From Bacillus sp. E(2018) (GTDB taxonomy: Bacteria; Bacillota; Bacilli; Bacillales; Fictibacillaceae), in assembly GCF_005503015.1 (NCBI RefSeq), contig NZ_SCOL01000005.1:111678-175677 (forward strand): a DNA stretch of 64,000 nucleotides, given 5' to 3'. The translations under genes were made by a program, and so were the position numbers. The first letter of the stretch is position 1. Every line of letters starts with the position of its first letter. Positions 39,978 to 49,552 of this stretch are shown here, in pieces. The notes under the pieces are model-generated. The model made no database searches. It saw only the letters and a program-made list of their open reading frames with translations, and was not told the origin of the DNA.

Positions 39978-42416
39978 GTGCTGCAGTTTCCGATTCACAG
40001 TATAGAGAACAATCTTGTGATCACAAAAGGAGAAACCATCTGGAGTTATTATCGCGTGTTCGAGAACACGGTCGGAATCAACGAACAAGAAGCTCTAGAG
40101 AACTTGGTGTATCGTTTAGAAAAGCTCGCGTGGCAGCTGTCAGGATTTCTAGAGATCGATTATAAGATTTTACCCGTACCTGTTAATATTGAGGCGCGTA
40201 TCTCTAAACTTCAGAAACAATACGAAGGAAAATACGCTTCCGTCGGCTATTATTACGCCGAGCGCTTGCGAGACATTCTGATCGAAGAAGCGAAAGATAC
40301 CGTCGAATACAAGTTCTTTGTTGGTATCAAGTTGGAACGTAACGAGAACGAACGTGACAACATCATCCAAACGACGATCTCGTCTTTAAAAGGACTGAAC
40401 CGTTACGTGCAGCGTCTCTCAGGTTATAACGGTATCGATAGTGAGCTTCTCAACCAGTACCGTGAGAGTGAAGAGAGTGCGTTCGCGACTCTCTCATCCT
40501 ACTTACCGGCAACAAGAGCGAAAAGGGAAGAACTTCAATACCTTCTTCGCCACTTCTTCACCCGTGGGATGAAGAACGAGAGAGAGGACGATGAATCGAT
40601 CTCGTCCTTAACGGAAGGGATTCTCCATCAGTCACATGCGGGTTTCATTCGGATTCAGCAGTTGGAGGATGAGAGTTATTGTGCGTTTCTACCTGTGACG
40701 GAGTTTCCGGTCGATATGAACGGACGATCGTGGTCATATTTTTTTCAAGAGCTCGGGTTTCCGGTCGAAGTGCATATTAGAACGCACTATAAAGAGAAAA
40801 AAGACGATTATAGCGAGACGAACAAGATCAAAAGGCGATTCCGTGATCAAGACTCACAGCTCTTACAAGCGAACGAAGATGAAGATTCACTCATCAACTC
40901 TGGGCGGACGCTTCTTCATGAGTTAGAGAACGACATCAAGAACCAAGGAAAACCGCTTCTTCGTACGTACACACACTTCGTTGTGTCGGGGATGACGAAA
41001 ACTGAGTGCCGAAGTCGGGTGACCCGTCTTAAACGAGCGTTTAAAGATCGAGGGGTAGAGGTTTTGCAGCCGCTCGCGGATCAACTTCTTCTCTTTCATC
41101 AATCGATACCTGGTGCGGACTTAGTCGCACCTGACTGGGAACAGATCTTAACGCCTGAATCTTTCAGTGATTCGCTCTTCTCACTCACCCGGAAAGTCGG
41201 GAACACAGTCGGCTTCTACCTCGGAAAAGATATCACGAGTCCGGGAGAAACAGTCGAAAACTCACCGTTTTTAGTCTTTTATCACCCGTTTTTAGGACAA
41301 CTTGGCTTAAAAGGGTCTAAATACTCGTCCCCTCACGTGACGATCTCAGGACCGACGGGGATGGGGAAATCGTTTCTACTAAAAGACATCTTGTTAAACG
41401 CCATCTTCTTTGGCGCGAAGATCCTGATGACGGATCCAAAGAACGAAGTGGAAAAGAAGTTTAAAGCGACGATTGATGATGAAACTTCACCGTTCGCTGA
41501 TCTCATTGAAAGCTTCAACTATATTACGTTCTCGAGTGATAAACGGGACGCTGGGAAACTCGACCCGCTCACCTTTTTAGAAGGAGAAGAAGCGCATGAT
41601 ACAGCGGTCGCGATACTAGAATACCTCGCAGAACTGCAGAGTCAGGAGCGAAACATCAAGACCGCCATCTATAAAGGAGTACGCCACGTACTAACAACAG
41701 AGCGTAAGCCGGGACTGTTAAAGGTCGTTAAATATCTTCAGTCGTCTGAAGATAAAGAAGTACAGAACGTGGGTGACTTGTTATATGAAGTCGGAACGAA
41801 CGGTGTCGCGAAACTCATGTTCTCAAACGGAGACGTGTCTGGGATCTCACTAAAAGAACAAGTGAACATCTTACAAATTCAAAATCTAACGCTACCAGAA
41901 GACGGTGAAAAACCCGCTACTCGTGATGAACATATCGCGGTCGCGCTCATGATTCCGCTCGCAAAGTTCGCGACCAAGTTTGCACGAGACGATTCACAGA
42001 CGAAGATTACGATCTTTGAAGAAGCGTGGATGTTAACGAACACGGGTCAGGGTCATAAGCTCATCAAAGAGATGCTTCGAACGGGTCGTTCTCTTCGATC
42101 TGCGGTCTATATCGTCACACAATCAACGGTCGATTATAACCGGGCAGATGTGAAAGAAGGGATTGGAACCAAGTTCTCGTTTAAAGCGAAGACGATCGAA
42201 GAAGCGGGGAACATCATTGAGTTTTTAGGGATCGAAGACAACAAAGAGAACCGAGAGCTGTTAAAGAACTTGAGTGAAGGACAGTGTGTGATGGAAGACA
42301 TCTACGGTCGCACCGCGAAAATTCAGATCGATGTACCGTACAACGAATGGAAAGACGCGTTCAACACGAAAGAAGAAGATAGAGGAAGACGGGAAACTGA
42401 GGAGGCCTTCATCTGA
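39978..42416 (+). CDS. VirB4-like conjugation ATPase (TcpF type)
   Basis: 812 residues. The N-terminal VirB4 domain (about 1-330) is followed by the ATPase core with Walker A SGPTGMGKSFLLKD (about 455-468), LMTDPKNEVEKKF and Walker B TKITIFEEAWML. The late motif RTGRSLRSAVYIVTQSTVDY is also typical. It powers assembly of the channel and substrate transfer. It starts at a GTG after GAGGTGAT. It is the largest gene of the operon and overlaps the lipoprotein gene by one base. Confidence 0.85.
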   Translation: MLQFPIHSIENNLVITKGETIWSYYRVFENTVGINEQEALENLVYRLEKLAWQLSGFLEIDYKILPVPVNIEARISKLQKQYEGKYASVGYYYAERLRDILIEEAKDTVEYKFFVGIKLERNENERDNIIQTTISSLKGLNRYVQRLSGYNGIDSELLNQYRESEESAFATLSSYLPATRAKREELQYLLRHFFTRGMKNEREDDESISSLTEGILHQSHAGFIRIQQLEDESYCAFLPVTEFPVDMNGRSWSYFFQELGFPVEVHIRTHYKEKKDDYSETNKIKRRFRDQDSQLLQANEDEDSLINSGRTLLHELENDIKNQGKPLLRTYTHFVVSGMTKTECRSRVTRLKRAFKDRGVEVLQPLADQLLLFHQSIPGADLVAPDWEQILTPESFSDSLFSLTRKVGNTVGFYLGKDITSPGETVENSPFLVFYHPFLGQLGLKGSKYSSPHVTISGPTGMGKSFLLKDILLNAIFFGAKILMTDPKNEVEKKFKATIDDETSPFADLIESFNYITFSSDKRDAGKLDPLTFLEGEEAHDTAVAILEYLAELQSQERNIKTAIYKGVRHVLTTERKPGLLKVVKYLQSSEDKEVQNVGDLLYEVGTNGVAKLMFSNGDVSGISLKEQVNILQIQNLTLPEDGEKPATRDEHIAVALMIPLAKFATKFARDDSQTKITIFEEAWMLTNTGQGHKLIKEMLRTGRSLRSAVYIVTQSTVDYNRADVKEGIGTKFSFKAKTIEEAGNIIEFLGIEDNKENRELLKNLSEGQCVMEDIYGRTAKIQIDVPYNEWKDAFNTKEEDRGRRETEEAFI

Positions 42417-42847
42417 TGAAACAAACGTATCTCGTACTACCACTAACGCTACTCCTGTTAGGAAGCTGCAGCGGAACAGAACCCGAAGACATCGCTAAAG
42501 TGGCTTACGATTGGGAGAAAGCTTACTCAGATAATGATTATGAAAAAGAACAAACTTTAATCTACGAAGAAGGATCCTTTGAAATCCATAAAAATAGGGA
42601 AAAGAACAATTCTGGCCTTAAATATAAAGATATAAAATATGAGATTTATCAAACTAAGGAAGCTGATCAGTATTATGTACTTACTACTTTTCGAAATCCT
42701 AATGGGGAAAACACGGTGGAAAATGAACTTCTCATTCGTGAAAAAGATGAAGAATGGAAGATTGATATGGATAAGAGTATGAAGATCGACCGTGAAGAAA
42801 TAAAGGATAAGTACGAGTTAGAAACGTGTATTCATTGTAAAGATTAA
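42416..42847 (+). CDS. Lipoprotein in the transfer operon
   Basis: 143 residues. The signal peptide ends in the lipobox LLGSC (Cys about 18), so the protein should be lipid-anchored outside the membrane. The mature domain has an NTF2-like pattern (AKVAYDWEKAYSDNDYEKEQTLIYEEG ... YYVLTTFRNPNGENTVENELLIREKDEEWKIDM) and ends with CIHC. Its central DNA is more AT-rich than the flanking operon, suggesting faster divergence of this exposed part. ATG with GGAGG upstream. Confidence 0.75.
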   Translation: MKQTYLVLPLTLLLLGSCSGTEPEDIAKVAYDWEKAYSDNDYEKEQTLIYEEGSFEIHKNREKNNSGLKYKDIKYEIYQTKEADQYYVLTTFRNPNGENTVENELLIREKDEEWKIDMDKSMKIDREEIKDKYELETCIHCKD

Positions 42848-42859
42848 GGGAGGGGTTTG

Positions 42860-44734
42860 ATGCACCACCTTAAAAAAATCTTAATAGGCTTTGTCTTTTT
42901 GTTTCTTCTTCTACCGAGCAGTACGACCGCCAACGACCCCTCACCGACTGTAGAGAAGAAGATCGAGAAGATCGGAAGGATCGAACTAGAGCAGAGTCAC
43001 TACCCGCTCGATCATTATAAATTAGAAGCAGATATCGACGATGGTATCAAAGCAACAGGAGACCGTGCGCTGCACTCCATCAATGCGGGATTATGGAGTT
43101 TTAACAAGGTGATCTCTTCGTTCACGTTGTATGCCGTTAACCAGCTCATGAGTTTTGACCTCATCTCCCTCATGGTAAAGAGTGCGGGTGAGATGAGTGA
43201 ACGGATTTATACGATCATGGTGAGTACGTTTTTATCTCTTTTCATCATCGTCGTCGGTGGAACGGCTGCTTATCGGTATTATGTGAATCAACAGAGCGGA
43301 CATGCCATCAAAGCCATAATCGGAGCACTCGTCATCATGATCTTCACGTTCTGGTTTTATGAAGATACGACAGGGAACATCCAGCAGTTGAACCAATGGG
43401 GTTCTGATATTGAAGGCATCGCGAGTTCGGCGAACGTTCTTCTCACGTCAGACACCTTAGATGGTAACGAATCATTCAGTGCTCAAGAAGGAACAGCGGT
43501 GTTACAGAACCAGCTCTTCAACCTGATGGTGAAACGCCCATACACTCTACTAAACTATGGGACGACGAAAGAAGAAGAGGTAAACAAGGAAGATCCAAGT
43601 AGATTTGAAAGTCTACTTAAACTCAAACCCTATAATGAGGAGGGAAAAGAGCAAAGACAAGTTATTATTCAAGACGAAATTAGGTCATTTGAAAATAAAC
43701 AAATGTCACCAGAGTATAGCGGAGAACGGTTCGGGTATCTCATCATCACGATCATCTCAACGTTTAGTCTTGCGATACCGGTCATCTTGTTATCTAGTTT
43801 TAAGTTTTTATTGCAGGTATGGTTTTTAGCACTCGTGATCTTTACGGCGATACCGCTCATCCTCTCACTCATTCCGAGTTTCAGTGAGACGGCTCTTAAC
43901 CACTTTAAGAAGATCATCGGTGTGTTGCTCATGAAAGGTGGACTCGTGTTACTCACAGCCGTCATCACGGGAATGGCCACTTTAGTCTATGAATCTGTAA
44001 AGATATCAAACGGCATTGAAGGATACGCGTTCGTCGTGTTTTTGATCGTACTCATTATCTGGGGCCTTATGAAGTACCGCTCCGAGATTTTTGAAGTGGC
44101 TTCAAGCGGGATGGTACAGGGTCAACAGATCGCAGAACGCATGACGTTTCAAGCTGCGAGTTCTGCAGGTGAAGTGGGTGAAAAAGGATATAGTGTGGCT
44201 AAACGGATGACTGGGAACAAATCTCACGGTCGTAACCATCAGTCTAAGCATACCAACAACAGAAACGAACAACGCATGACGAATCAAGATACGTTCCGTA
44301 ATGACACGTATAGCAATCAGTCAGAGAGAAGAGAACCGGGTGTTAGTAAACGTGTGCTATTAGATCACGCACAAGGAAAAAGAGAAGTCGCAGCGACCAG
44401 TCAGGGCAGAAAGAGTCTCTTTGGTGTTGTGAGTTTAAAAGACTATAAACAAGATAAAAACAGTGGAAAAGAAACCGAGTCACGAAAGACCGAGCAACAC
44501 CGAACACCGAAGGTTGGGAATCAGACGGCATCTGCTTACCGTAACCCTGGAACGATGAGTGATAAGAGAACAGAACCAAAACGCGCCAATTATGTGGTGC
44601 GTGAAGAGCGGCCACAACAGAGCAGGGCTCGTAGTGTGAAGCATCTTACTCGCTACGAGGCACAAAAGCAGATCGATGACAGGAAGTTGCAAGAAAATGA
44701 GAACGGGAGTAAGCGAAGTCAAGGCAGACACTGA
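42860..44734 (+). CDS. VirB6/TcpH-like polytopic transfer protein
   Basis: About 624 residues. A signal-like start (HHLKKILIGFVFLFLLLPSS) is followed by several transmembrane helices (TMVSTFLSLFIIVVGGTAAY, IIGALVIMIFTFWFY, YLIITIISTFSLAIPVILL, FLALVIFTAIPLILSLI, GVLLMKGGLVLLTAVITGMA and others). A long hydrophilic basic tail (from about 430) is rich in Asn, Gln, Arg and Lys. This is the TcpH/VirB6 plan of a channel core protein with a cytoplasmic tail. The start codon is embedded in an ATGCACCAC iteron-type word. A segment at about 43560-43715 encoding an external loop is more AT-rich than its surroundings. Confidence 0.75.
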   Translation: MHHLKKILIGFVFLFLLLPSSTTANDPSPTVEKKIEKIGRIELEQSHYPLDHYKLEADIDDGIKATGDRALHSINAGLWSFNKVISSFTLYAVNQLMSFDLISLMVKSAGEMSERIYTIMVSTFLSLFIIVVGGTAAYRYYVNQQSGHAIKAIIGALVIMIFTFWFYEDTTGNIQQLNQWGSDIEGIASSANVLLTSDTLDGNESFSAQEGTAVLQNQLFNLMVKRPYTLLNYGTTKEEEVNKEDPSRFESLLKLKPYNEEGKEQRQVIIQDEIRSFENKQMSPEYSGERFGYLIITIISTFSLAIPVILLSSFKFLLQVWFLALVIFTAIPLILSLIPSFSETALNHFKKIIGVLLMKGGLVLLTAVITGMATLVYESVKISNGIEGYAFVVFLIVLIIWGLMKYRSEIFEVASSGMVQGQQIAERMTFQAASSAGEVGEKGYSVAKRMTGNKSHGRNHQSKHTNNRNEQRMTNQDTFRNDTYSNQSERREPGVSKRVLLDHAQGKREVAATSQGRKSLFGVVSLKDYKQDKNSGKETESRKTEQHRTPKVGNQTASAYRNPGTMSDKRTEPKRANYVVREERPQQSRARSVKHLTRYEAQKQIDDRKLQENENGSKRSQGRH

Positions 44735-44752
44735 GAATAGGAGGAGTTGTAC

Positions 44753-45778
44753 ATGCAGAGTGTGTTACGTAAGACGGCTAAACGTTCGATTAAAGCGTAT
44801 CTCTTAACAAGACCCACCACATGGCTCCTTCTTCTTGGTGTATTACTTCTCACGAGTCTGATCGGTATCGCACTCTTTGTCGCGCTATCACTTGGTGGGG
44901 ATACAGATCTAGATGAAGACTTTTATAGCCCGTCAACAGACGGAAACGCACAGATTACAAAAGAAGTATTACGGTGGGAACCGCTTATACGAAAGTATGC
45001 GGAGAAAGAAGGAATCTCTGAACAGGTGGGTCTGTTACTCGCTCTTGTCCAACAAGAGTCAGGAGGTCGTCATCTGGACGTGATGCAGTCGTCTGAATCG
45101 TTAGGTTTACCACGTGGCGCATTGATTGATCCTGAGTATTCAATACAAGCAGGGGTCAAATACTTTGCGGATGTGTTGAAGCAATCGGACGGTGATATAA
45201 AAATCGCTCTCCAATCGTACAACTTTGGAGCGGGGTTTATTCCCTACGCGAAAGAAAACGGTGGGTATTCAAAAGAAGTCGCTGTTGCTTTTAGTGAGAT
45301 GATGGCAGATAAACAAGGTTGGGAGAGTTATGGAGACATTCATTACGTAGACCATGTGCTTCGGTACGTAAACGGAAGCGGTCCTACGGTTACGAACGGA
45401 AACCAAGCGTTCGATGTGGAACGTGTACATAACGTAATGAAAAACTATCTAGGGTTTCCGTATGTATGGGGAGGTCGAAAACCCGCTGCAGGAGGATTTG
45501 ATTGTTCAGGACTACTGGAATACGCATTCGGACTGAACGGAAAACCGTTAAACGGGACAGCTCAGACTCAATACGATATGACGGTACCGGTGTCAGAAGA
45601 GAAAATCAGACCAGGAGATCTCGTCTTCTTCTCTACCTATAAAGCGGGTGCGAGTCATGTGGGGATGTATGTCGGGAACGATCAATTCATCAACGCGAAC
45701 GACAACGGTGTGGAATATTCATCCGTTACAGAGTGGAAGCAGCTGTATCCGTTCTTAGGATACCGACGTGTACTATAA
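44753..45778 (+). CDS. Conjugal cell-wall hydrolase (SLT plus NlpC/P60)
   Basis: About 341 residues. One N-terminal transmembrane helix (about 25-45) is followed by a lysozyme-like transglycosylase domain with the catalytic Glu in LALVQQESGG. The C-terminal NlpC/P60 peptidase domain has Cys in GGFDCSGLLEYAFG (about 252) and His in KAGASHVGMYVG. It opens peptidoglycan for the transfer channel (TcpG/TcpI or CwlT type). The start ATG 44753 follows AGGAGGAG. Both active sites look intact. Confidence 0.9.
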   Translation: MQSVLRKTAKRSIKAYLLTRPTTWLLLLGVLLLTSLIGIALFVALSLGGDTDLDEDFYSPSTDGNAQITKEVLRWEPLIRKYAEKEGISEQVGLLLALVQQESGGRHLDVMQSSESLGLPRGALIDPEYSIQAGVKYFADVLKQSDGDIKIALQSYNFGAGFIPYAKENGGYSKEVAVAFSEMMADKQGWESYGDIHYVDHVLRYVNGSGPTVTNGNQAFDVERVHNVMKNYLGFPYVWGGRKPAAGGFDCSGLLEYAFGLNGKPLNGTAQTQYDMTVPVSEEKIRPGDLVFFSTYKAGASHVGMYVGNDQFINANDNGVEYSSVTEWKQLYPFLGYRRVL

Positions 45779-45791
45779 GGAGGGGTGAGAC

Positions 45792-46298
45792 ATGGAACGA
45801 AGAACGTCATTTTTTCTCATGTTTGCAAGCTTTGTGGGTATGGTCCTTGTCATCCTATATGTGTTCAGTCTCAGAAGTCAGCTCTCTGAAGTACGAGCCA
45901 ATCAGGAAAATTACAAACAACAAATAGAAGCCGTCTCTCATATCGAGCCATCTCAAGCGGAACAGATAAATAGAAAGTTTTTAAAGTCTTTCTTCACGTA
46001 TGACAACCCGAGTGAACGGTATCAGAACATCAAACCCCTCATGACAGAATCAGGCTTTAAAGCGACTCATCCCTCAGGTAACAAGATTCCACAAACTAAA
46101 GAAAACGTCTCGTCTTCTATCTCTAACATCAAACTCTTTAAATATCAAGTGTCTAAAAGCGAGATTGAATTTCTAAATGAGTTCAAAGTGACTACAGATT
46201 ACAACGGTGTAGGATCTACTGAGAAAATGGTGGTAAAGACTGAATTAGTCTATGTAGAGGGAGTAGGATGGAGAGTAGATGACATATATGATGTATAA
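45792..46298 (+). CDS. Last transfer-operon gene, VirB8-like membrane protein
   Basis: 168 residues. One N-terminal helix (FFLMFASFVGMVLVILYVF), then a short coiled coil (LRSQLSEVRANQENYKQQI) and a domain resembling a single NTF2/VirB8-like fold (EQINRKFLKSFFTYDNPSERYQNIKPLMTE ... VVKTELVYVEGVGWRVDDIY). ATG after AAGGAGGGGTG. It ends the operon; a terminator follows. Confidence 0.65.
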   Translation: MERRTSFFLMFASFVGMVLVILYVFSLRSQLSEVRANQENYKQQIEAVSHIEPSQAEQINRKFLKSFFTYDNPSERYQNIKPLMTESGFKATHPSGNKIPQTKENVSSSISNIKLFKYQVSKSEIEFLNEFKVTTDYNGVGSTEKMVVKTELVYVEGVGWRVDDIYDV

Positions 46299-46402
46299 GA
46301 CATATAATTTATTTTATATCTTATATTATAAAGTGATCATTAGACTTTTTAAGCGAATCCTTAAAACTCTGAAGAAAAATTCCAAGCTAATTTCACTAAA
46401 AT

Positions 46403-46435
46403 AGTACCCACTCCCACACTTGGGAAGCGGGTACT
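46403..46435. terminator. Terminator of the transfer operon
   Basis: AGTACCC and GGGTACT with an inner TCCCA/TGGGA pairing. It is about 105 bases past the last transfer gene and also faces the converging small membrane gene. Confidence 0.7.
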
Positions 46436-46491
46436 CATTCATTTCTGTAATTAATAGGTTAAATATGTTATTCTAATTGTGATTGGTAGCA

Positions 46492-46710
46492 TTAATAGTT
46501 TTTTTTAAAAGATCCGTTGTGGCGACGGGTCTTTGTCTTTTTTATGAGCAATATTATTACTCCGATAAGTATTACATTTACTAATATTGATGTCGGTAAG
46601 GGATGGGTGGCTACAGCAATAAGTATGATGCTAGATATTGCTTCGATACCATCATAACCAAGAAACATATATAAGCTAATTACTATTGTATCTATCCCCT
46701 TATCTGTCAT
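46492..46710 (-). CDS. Small two-helix membrane protein (72 residues)
   Basis: ATG at 46710 with the strong site AAAGGAGGAGGT. The sequence has two hydrophobic helices (VISLYMFLGYDGIEAISSIILIAVA region and SILVNVILIGVIILLI) and a basic tail (KKTKTRRHNGSFKK). No family recognised. It converges with the transfer operon and may be a regulator or exclusion-type protein, but nothing beyond position suggests this. Confidence 0.6.
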   Translation of the reverse strand: MTDKGIDTIVISLYMFLGYDGIEAISSIILIAVATHPLPTSILVNVILIGVIILLIKKTKTRRHNGSFKKNY

Positions 46711-46859
46711 TAACTTACCTCCTCCTTTCCTCGTTGAATCTATTAGTTAGTTAATCTATATCTATCGTAACATACCAGAACATGTCAAAATAGCTTCAAC
46801 ACCTAACACTTTTTCCCTTCTGTACACATAAAAATAATAGTGAAGAAAGGAGTGGAAGC

Positions 46860-47048
46860 ATGTTAGAGATGAACCCGATCTTAATCGAAGGACATCCGTT
46901 TAATGCTGTTACCCTTCGTTTGCCAAAAACGAATTTTATGGCTGTATTCAATGACAATGGATATATCATGTGTGGAGCAATAGACGTGGCACTATTAAAC
47001 GAAAAGTTAGCAGACCGTAAAATTATCGCAGGACGCGATGTTATATGA
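46860..47048 (+). pseudogene. Truncated YunC-like (DUF1805) gene
   Basis: 62 residues resembling the first two thirds of Bacillus YunC (about 100 residues): MNPILIEGHPFNAVTLRLPKTNFMAVFNDNGYIMCGAID, then LLNEKLADRKIIAGR. The conserved C-terminal third is missing; a TGA follows directly. A good ribosome site (GAAAGGAG) remains, so it may still be translated. Probably a gene fragment left by rearrangement. Confidence 0.65.
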
Positions 47049-47238
47049 CTAAATAAGTAATTGTATAACAAATCACCATTCGGAACCCATGAAAGAGGAT
47101 ACCCCCTATTTCTTTATTTCATAACTCTCGAAATTCTAAAACATTGTTTACATAGCAGGATTAAATTCGTTCTTTGCTTAATCTACAATATAATCTGTAT
47201 TTCATTTTAAATTATTTAATGAGTAGGGAGATGTGTAT

Positions 47239-48222
47239 ATGAGCAACATAAATACTTTATATGAAACGGCTAACGAGCAACAGCGTTATCTTAATGGATT
47301 GGTAAGTTCCCCAGCCTTTGAAGCAATAAGAGCTTTTCAAAAACAACTAGCAACTCTACCAGCTTACAATGCTACTAAAGATGTAAACAAATTGCTTAAA
47401 AGTATGGAAGCATTATCCGAAATCGGAAAAATAAAAGTTGATACCTCTCACTTATTTCAAAATACATTAGCCATGACAGAATTACTTAAAGGGTTAAGAA
47501 AAGTCGATTTTCTAAAAGATGTTTCTTTTACCGATTACTTAAGTTTTATAAAAGATATACCATCGAGTATATTTATTTTTACTGATAATTTTAATGATGT
47601 TACTTTTGAAAATCTAACAGTATTAAATGAAGTTTTAGATGAAGAAAACTTCAAGAATGATAGTTCAGAATTAAATAGTTCTTTAACTGTTAGAAAACCT
47701 AATTTAGTTAGTGATATGACTAAAGAAGAGTTGCTTGAAGTTTTTCAATCTGCACATACTGAGGCGAATAAAGAGAAGAGTTTAAAGACTCGTTTCCAAG
47801 TCTTCGTAGGGGCAATCATTGTGGGAGTAGGTGTAGACTTTGCTAAAGAAATATTAATAAATATAGTCATACCCATTCTACTAAGTGTTGCTGCAAGTAA
47901 CCACAACTATGAAGTAGCACAGGAGATCAACGATAAAATTGCTCAACATGAAGCAGTTAAAACTGTTAAGAAAGTATTTATTAAAAATCCTGCAATTGAA
48001 AAGCCTATTGGAGAAATGGCATTCTTAAGAGTAGAAAGTCACCTGAGAAATTGTCCTCATAAACAATCGCATTTATCTTCAACTAAAGCTGTATCCCAAA
48101 ATACAGTGGTCTTTCCTATAGAAAAAAGAGGAAATTGGATACTAATTGAAGTTGAAACTAAAACAGATGCATTCATTGGTTGGATCGAAGAATCAAAGGT
48201 TGTAAAATTCAAACTCCAATAA
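47239..48222 (+). CDS. Membrane protein with helical N-terminus and SH3-like C-terminus
   Basis: About 327 residues. Residues 1-180 are helical with many Leu and Lys and no clear family. A membrane segment lies at about 188-222 (VFVGAIIVGVGVDFA, ILINIVIPILLSVAA). The last 80 residues resemble a bacterial SH3 domain (AFLRVESHLRNCPHKQ ... VVFPIEKRGNWILIEVETKTDAFIGWI). The ATG at 47239 follows GGGAG. It stands beside a broken integrase, so it is probably recently mobile cargo. Such helical plus membrane proteins sometimes act in phage defence; this is speculation. Confidence 0.55.
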   Translation: MSNINTLYETANEQQRYLNGLVSSPAFEAIRAFQKQLATLPAYNATKDVNKLLKSMEALSEIGKIKVDTSHLFQNTLAMTELLKGLRKVDFLKDVSFTDYLSFIKDIPSSIFIFTDNFNDVTFENLTVLNEVLDEENFKNDSSELNSSLTVRKPNLVSDMTKEELLEVFQSAHTEANKEKSLKTRFQVFVGAIIVGVGVDFAKEILINIVIPILLSVAASNHNYEVAQEINDKIAQHEAVKTVKKVFIKNPAIEKPIGEMAFLRVESHLRNCPHKQSHLSSTKAVSQNTVVFPIEKRGNWILIEVETKTDAFIGWIEESKVVKFKLQ

Positions 48223-48230
48223 CTACAAAA

Positions 48231-48255
48231 AAGGGGCTACATTATGTAGCCCCTT
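48231..48255. terminator. Terminator after the SH3-like gene
   Basis: AAGGGGCTACA and TGTAGCCCCTT form a compact hairpin, preceded by an A-run, so it can act on both strands, including for the integrase remnant. Confidence 0.75.
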
Positions 48256-48266
48256 ACTTGACTCCT

Positions 48267-48530
48267 TTAGGTACTTAATTCAGATGCTTTCCTTGCTTTT
48301 TCTCGTGTTGTTGTAATGTAAAGAAGAGAAGTCTGGGATGATGTATGCCCAAGCTGATTCATCACTAATGATATATCGCCAGTTTCTTCAGCAATGTTTG
48401 TAGCGTAAGTGTGTCTTAATTTGTGTGGCACAAGTTTAGAATCTGTAGTTAATTCTCTTAAGTGTATATTAAATGGATTTCTAATAGTAAGTATGGTAGT
48501 GACTTTAATCGACCCAATATAAATTATATA
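48267..48530 (-). pseudogene. C-terminal remnant of a tyrosine recombinase
   Basis: On the minus strand the frame reads LVPHKLRHTYATNIAEE, then GDISLVMNQLGHTSSQTS and a tail LYITTTREKARKASELS. It includes the H-x-x-R, G-H and final Tyr of the integrase active site. The N-terminal two thirds, including the first Arg, are absent; the frame closes at a stop near 48530. It marks a past integration event next to the SH3-like gene. Confidence 0.75.
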
Positions 48531-48745
48531 GCTTTCTTAATTATTTGGGTAAAGGCACATACATGATATTGGTTTTCATTCAGAGATACTTGTGAAAAAA
48601 CGTCACTAACACTTAAGCATTATATAGAGTGAGGTACGAATACATCCAAATTTCATAGTAATTAACCCCAATTTATTTATTACACTAAGTTTTACACAAA
48701 TAAAAAATGGTTTACACTGTGTTTGTTATTAAATACGTGTCATTT

Positions 48746-48865
48746 TCACAATTGGTCTAGTTTTTGTTGTACTAATTTGTAAATGTCATCAGCTATATCT
48801 TCAGCAATTTCTTCATCATCTATATGATCCATAATAAGTTCGTATAATTCTGATTTAAAACTCAC
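48746..48865 (-). CDS. Small acidic protein (39 residues)
   Basis: GTG start at 48865 with GGGGTGAT upstream. The peptide is acidic and helical (FKSELYELIMDHIDDEEIAED, then IADDIYKLVQQKLDQL). A short dyad (48899-48914) lies in its promoter region. Resembles small phage- or plasmid-type regulators in size; no family recognised. Confidence 0.45.
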   Translation of the reverse strand: MSFKSELYELIMDHIDDEEIAEDIADDIYKLVQQKLDQL

Positions 48866-48898
48866 CTGACCAATCACCCCTATAACATTAGTGTACTT

Positions 48899-48914
48899 AC
48901 GATAAGTATATCGT
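48899..48914. promoter_or_regulatory. Short dyad, possible operator
   Basis: ACGATA and TATCGT around AGTA, 34 bases before the start of the 39-residue gene. Position fits an operator. Confidence 0.35.
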
Positions 48915-49504
48915 CATAAATTTTTTGTCTTAAATGGTTGTTTTTAGATTTATGATAATTAAAAAAGAGAATTAAATTAACTAGTTAAACTTACACGATG
49001 AGTTAGCGCTGTAGATGTACCCGCTTCTAGGTGAACGAAGGAGGAAACATAAAAGAAAAACCTACAAAAGAAGTGGAGAAGAAAGTCGTAAAGTTGACGC
49101 AGAGTTGGTAGCGATTTTTGAAGAAGGAGTAGTCCAACCCTTTCCAATTATTGCAGGATAATTGCAGGATAACCTATGGGTGAAAGCCAGGTAGGAAAAC
49201 CCGAGTTATCCAAAACCTACTAAGATGGATTTAACGTTCATTTACATCTGCTCGATGGATATGATGTGAAATTGAGGTTAACTCAAGAGAGACAAATTAG
49301 CTCTATAAGCATTGAACTTCATACGAATCGGGAGAACATCATGAAAAATATGAACCAGCAGCCTGCGGAAAAGAGTTCGGATCGCCAATACTTGACCTTC
49401 TTAACAGGAGTATTTCAAGTTTCTTATACATGTCAAGGAGACGATATTTGGTGGGCATCGCTTTAGCAGAAGCAAGCTGAAAGTGAATAATAGGTGCGGA
49501 AAGT

Positions 49505-49552
49505 ATAATAAAGCTTGGAGACAATATTAAGTGTCTACAAACTTTATTATGA
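49505..49552. terminator. Hairpin in decayed region
   Basis: ATAATAAAG and CTTTATTAT outer arms with an inner GAGACA/TGTCT pairing. AT-rich ends could support termination on either strand. There is no intact gene upstream. Confidence 0.4.

Noticed and set aside
39968..40165. 65-codon frame over the start of the VirB4 gene
   Set aside because: Overlaps the VirB4 N-terminus out of frame and has a basic, low-complexity translation; a shadow frame.
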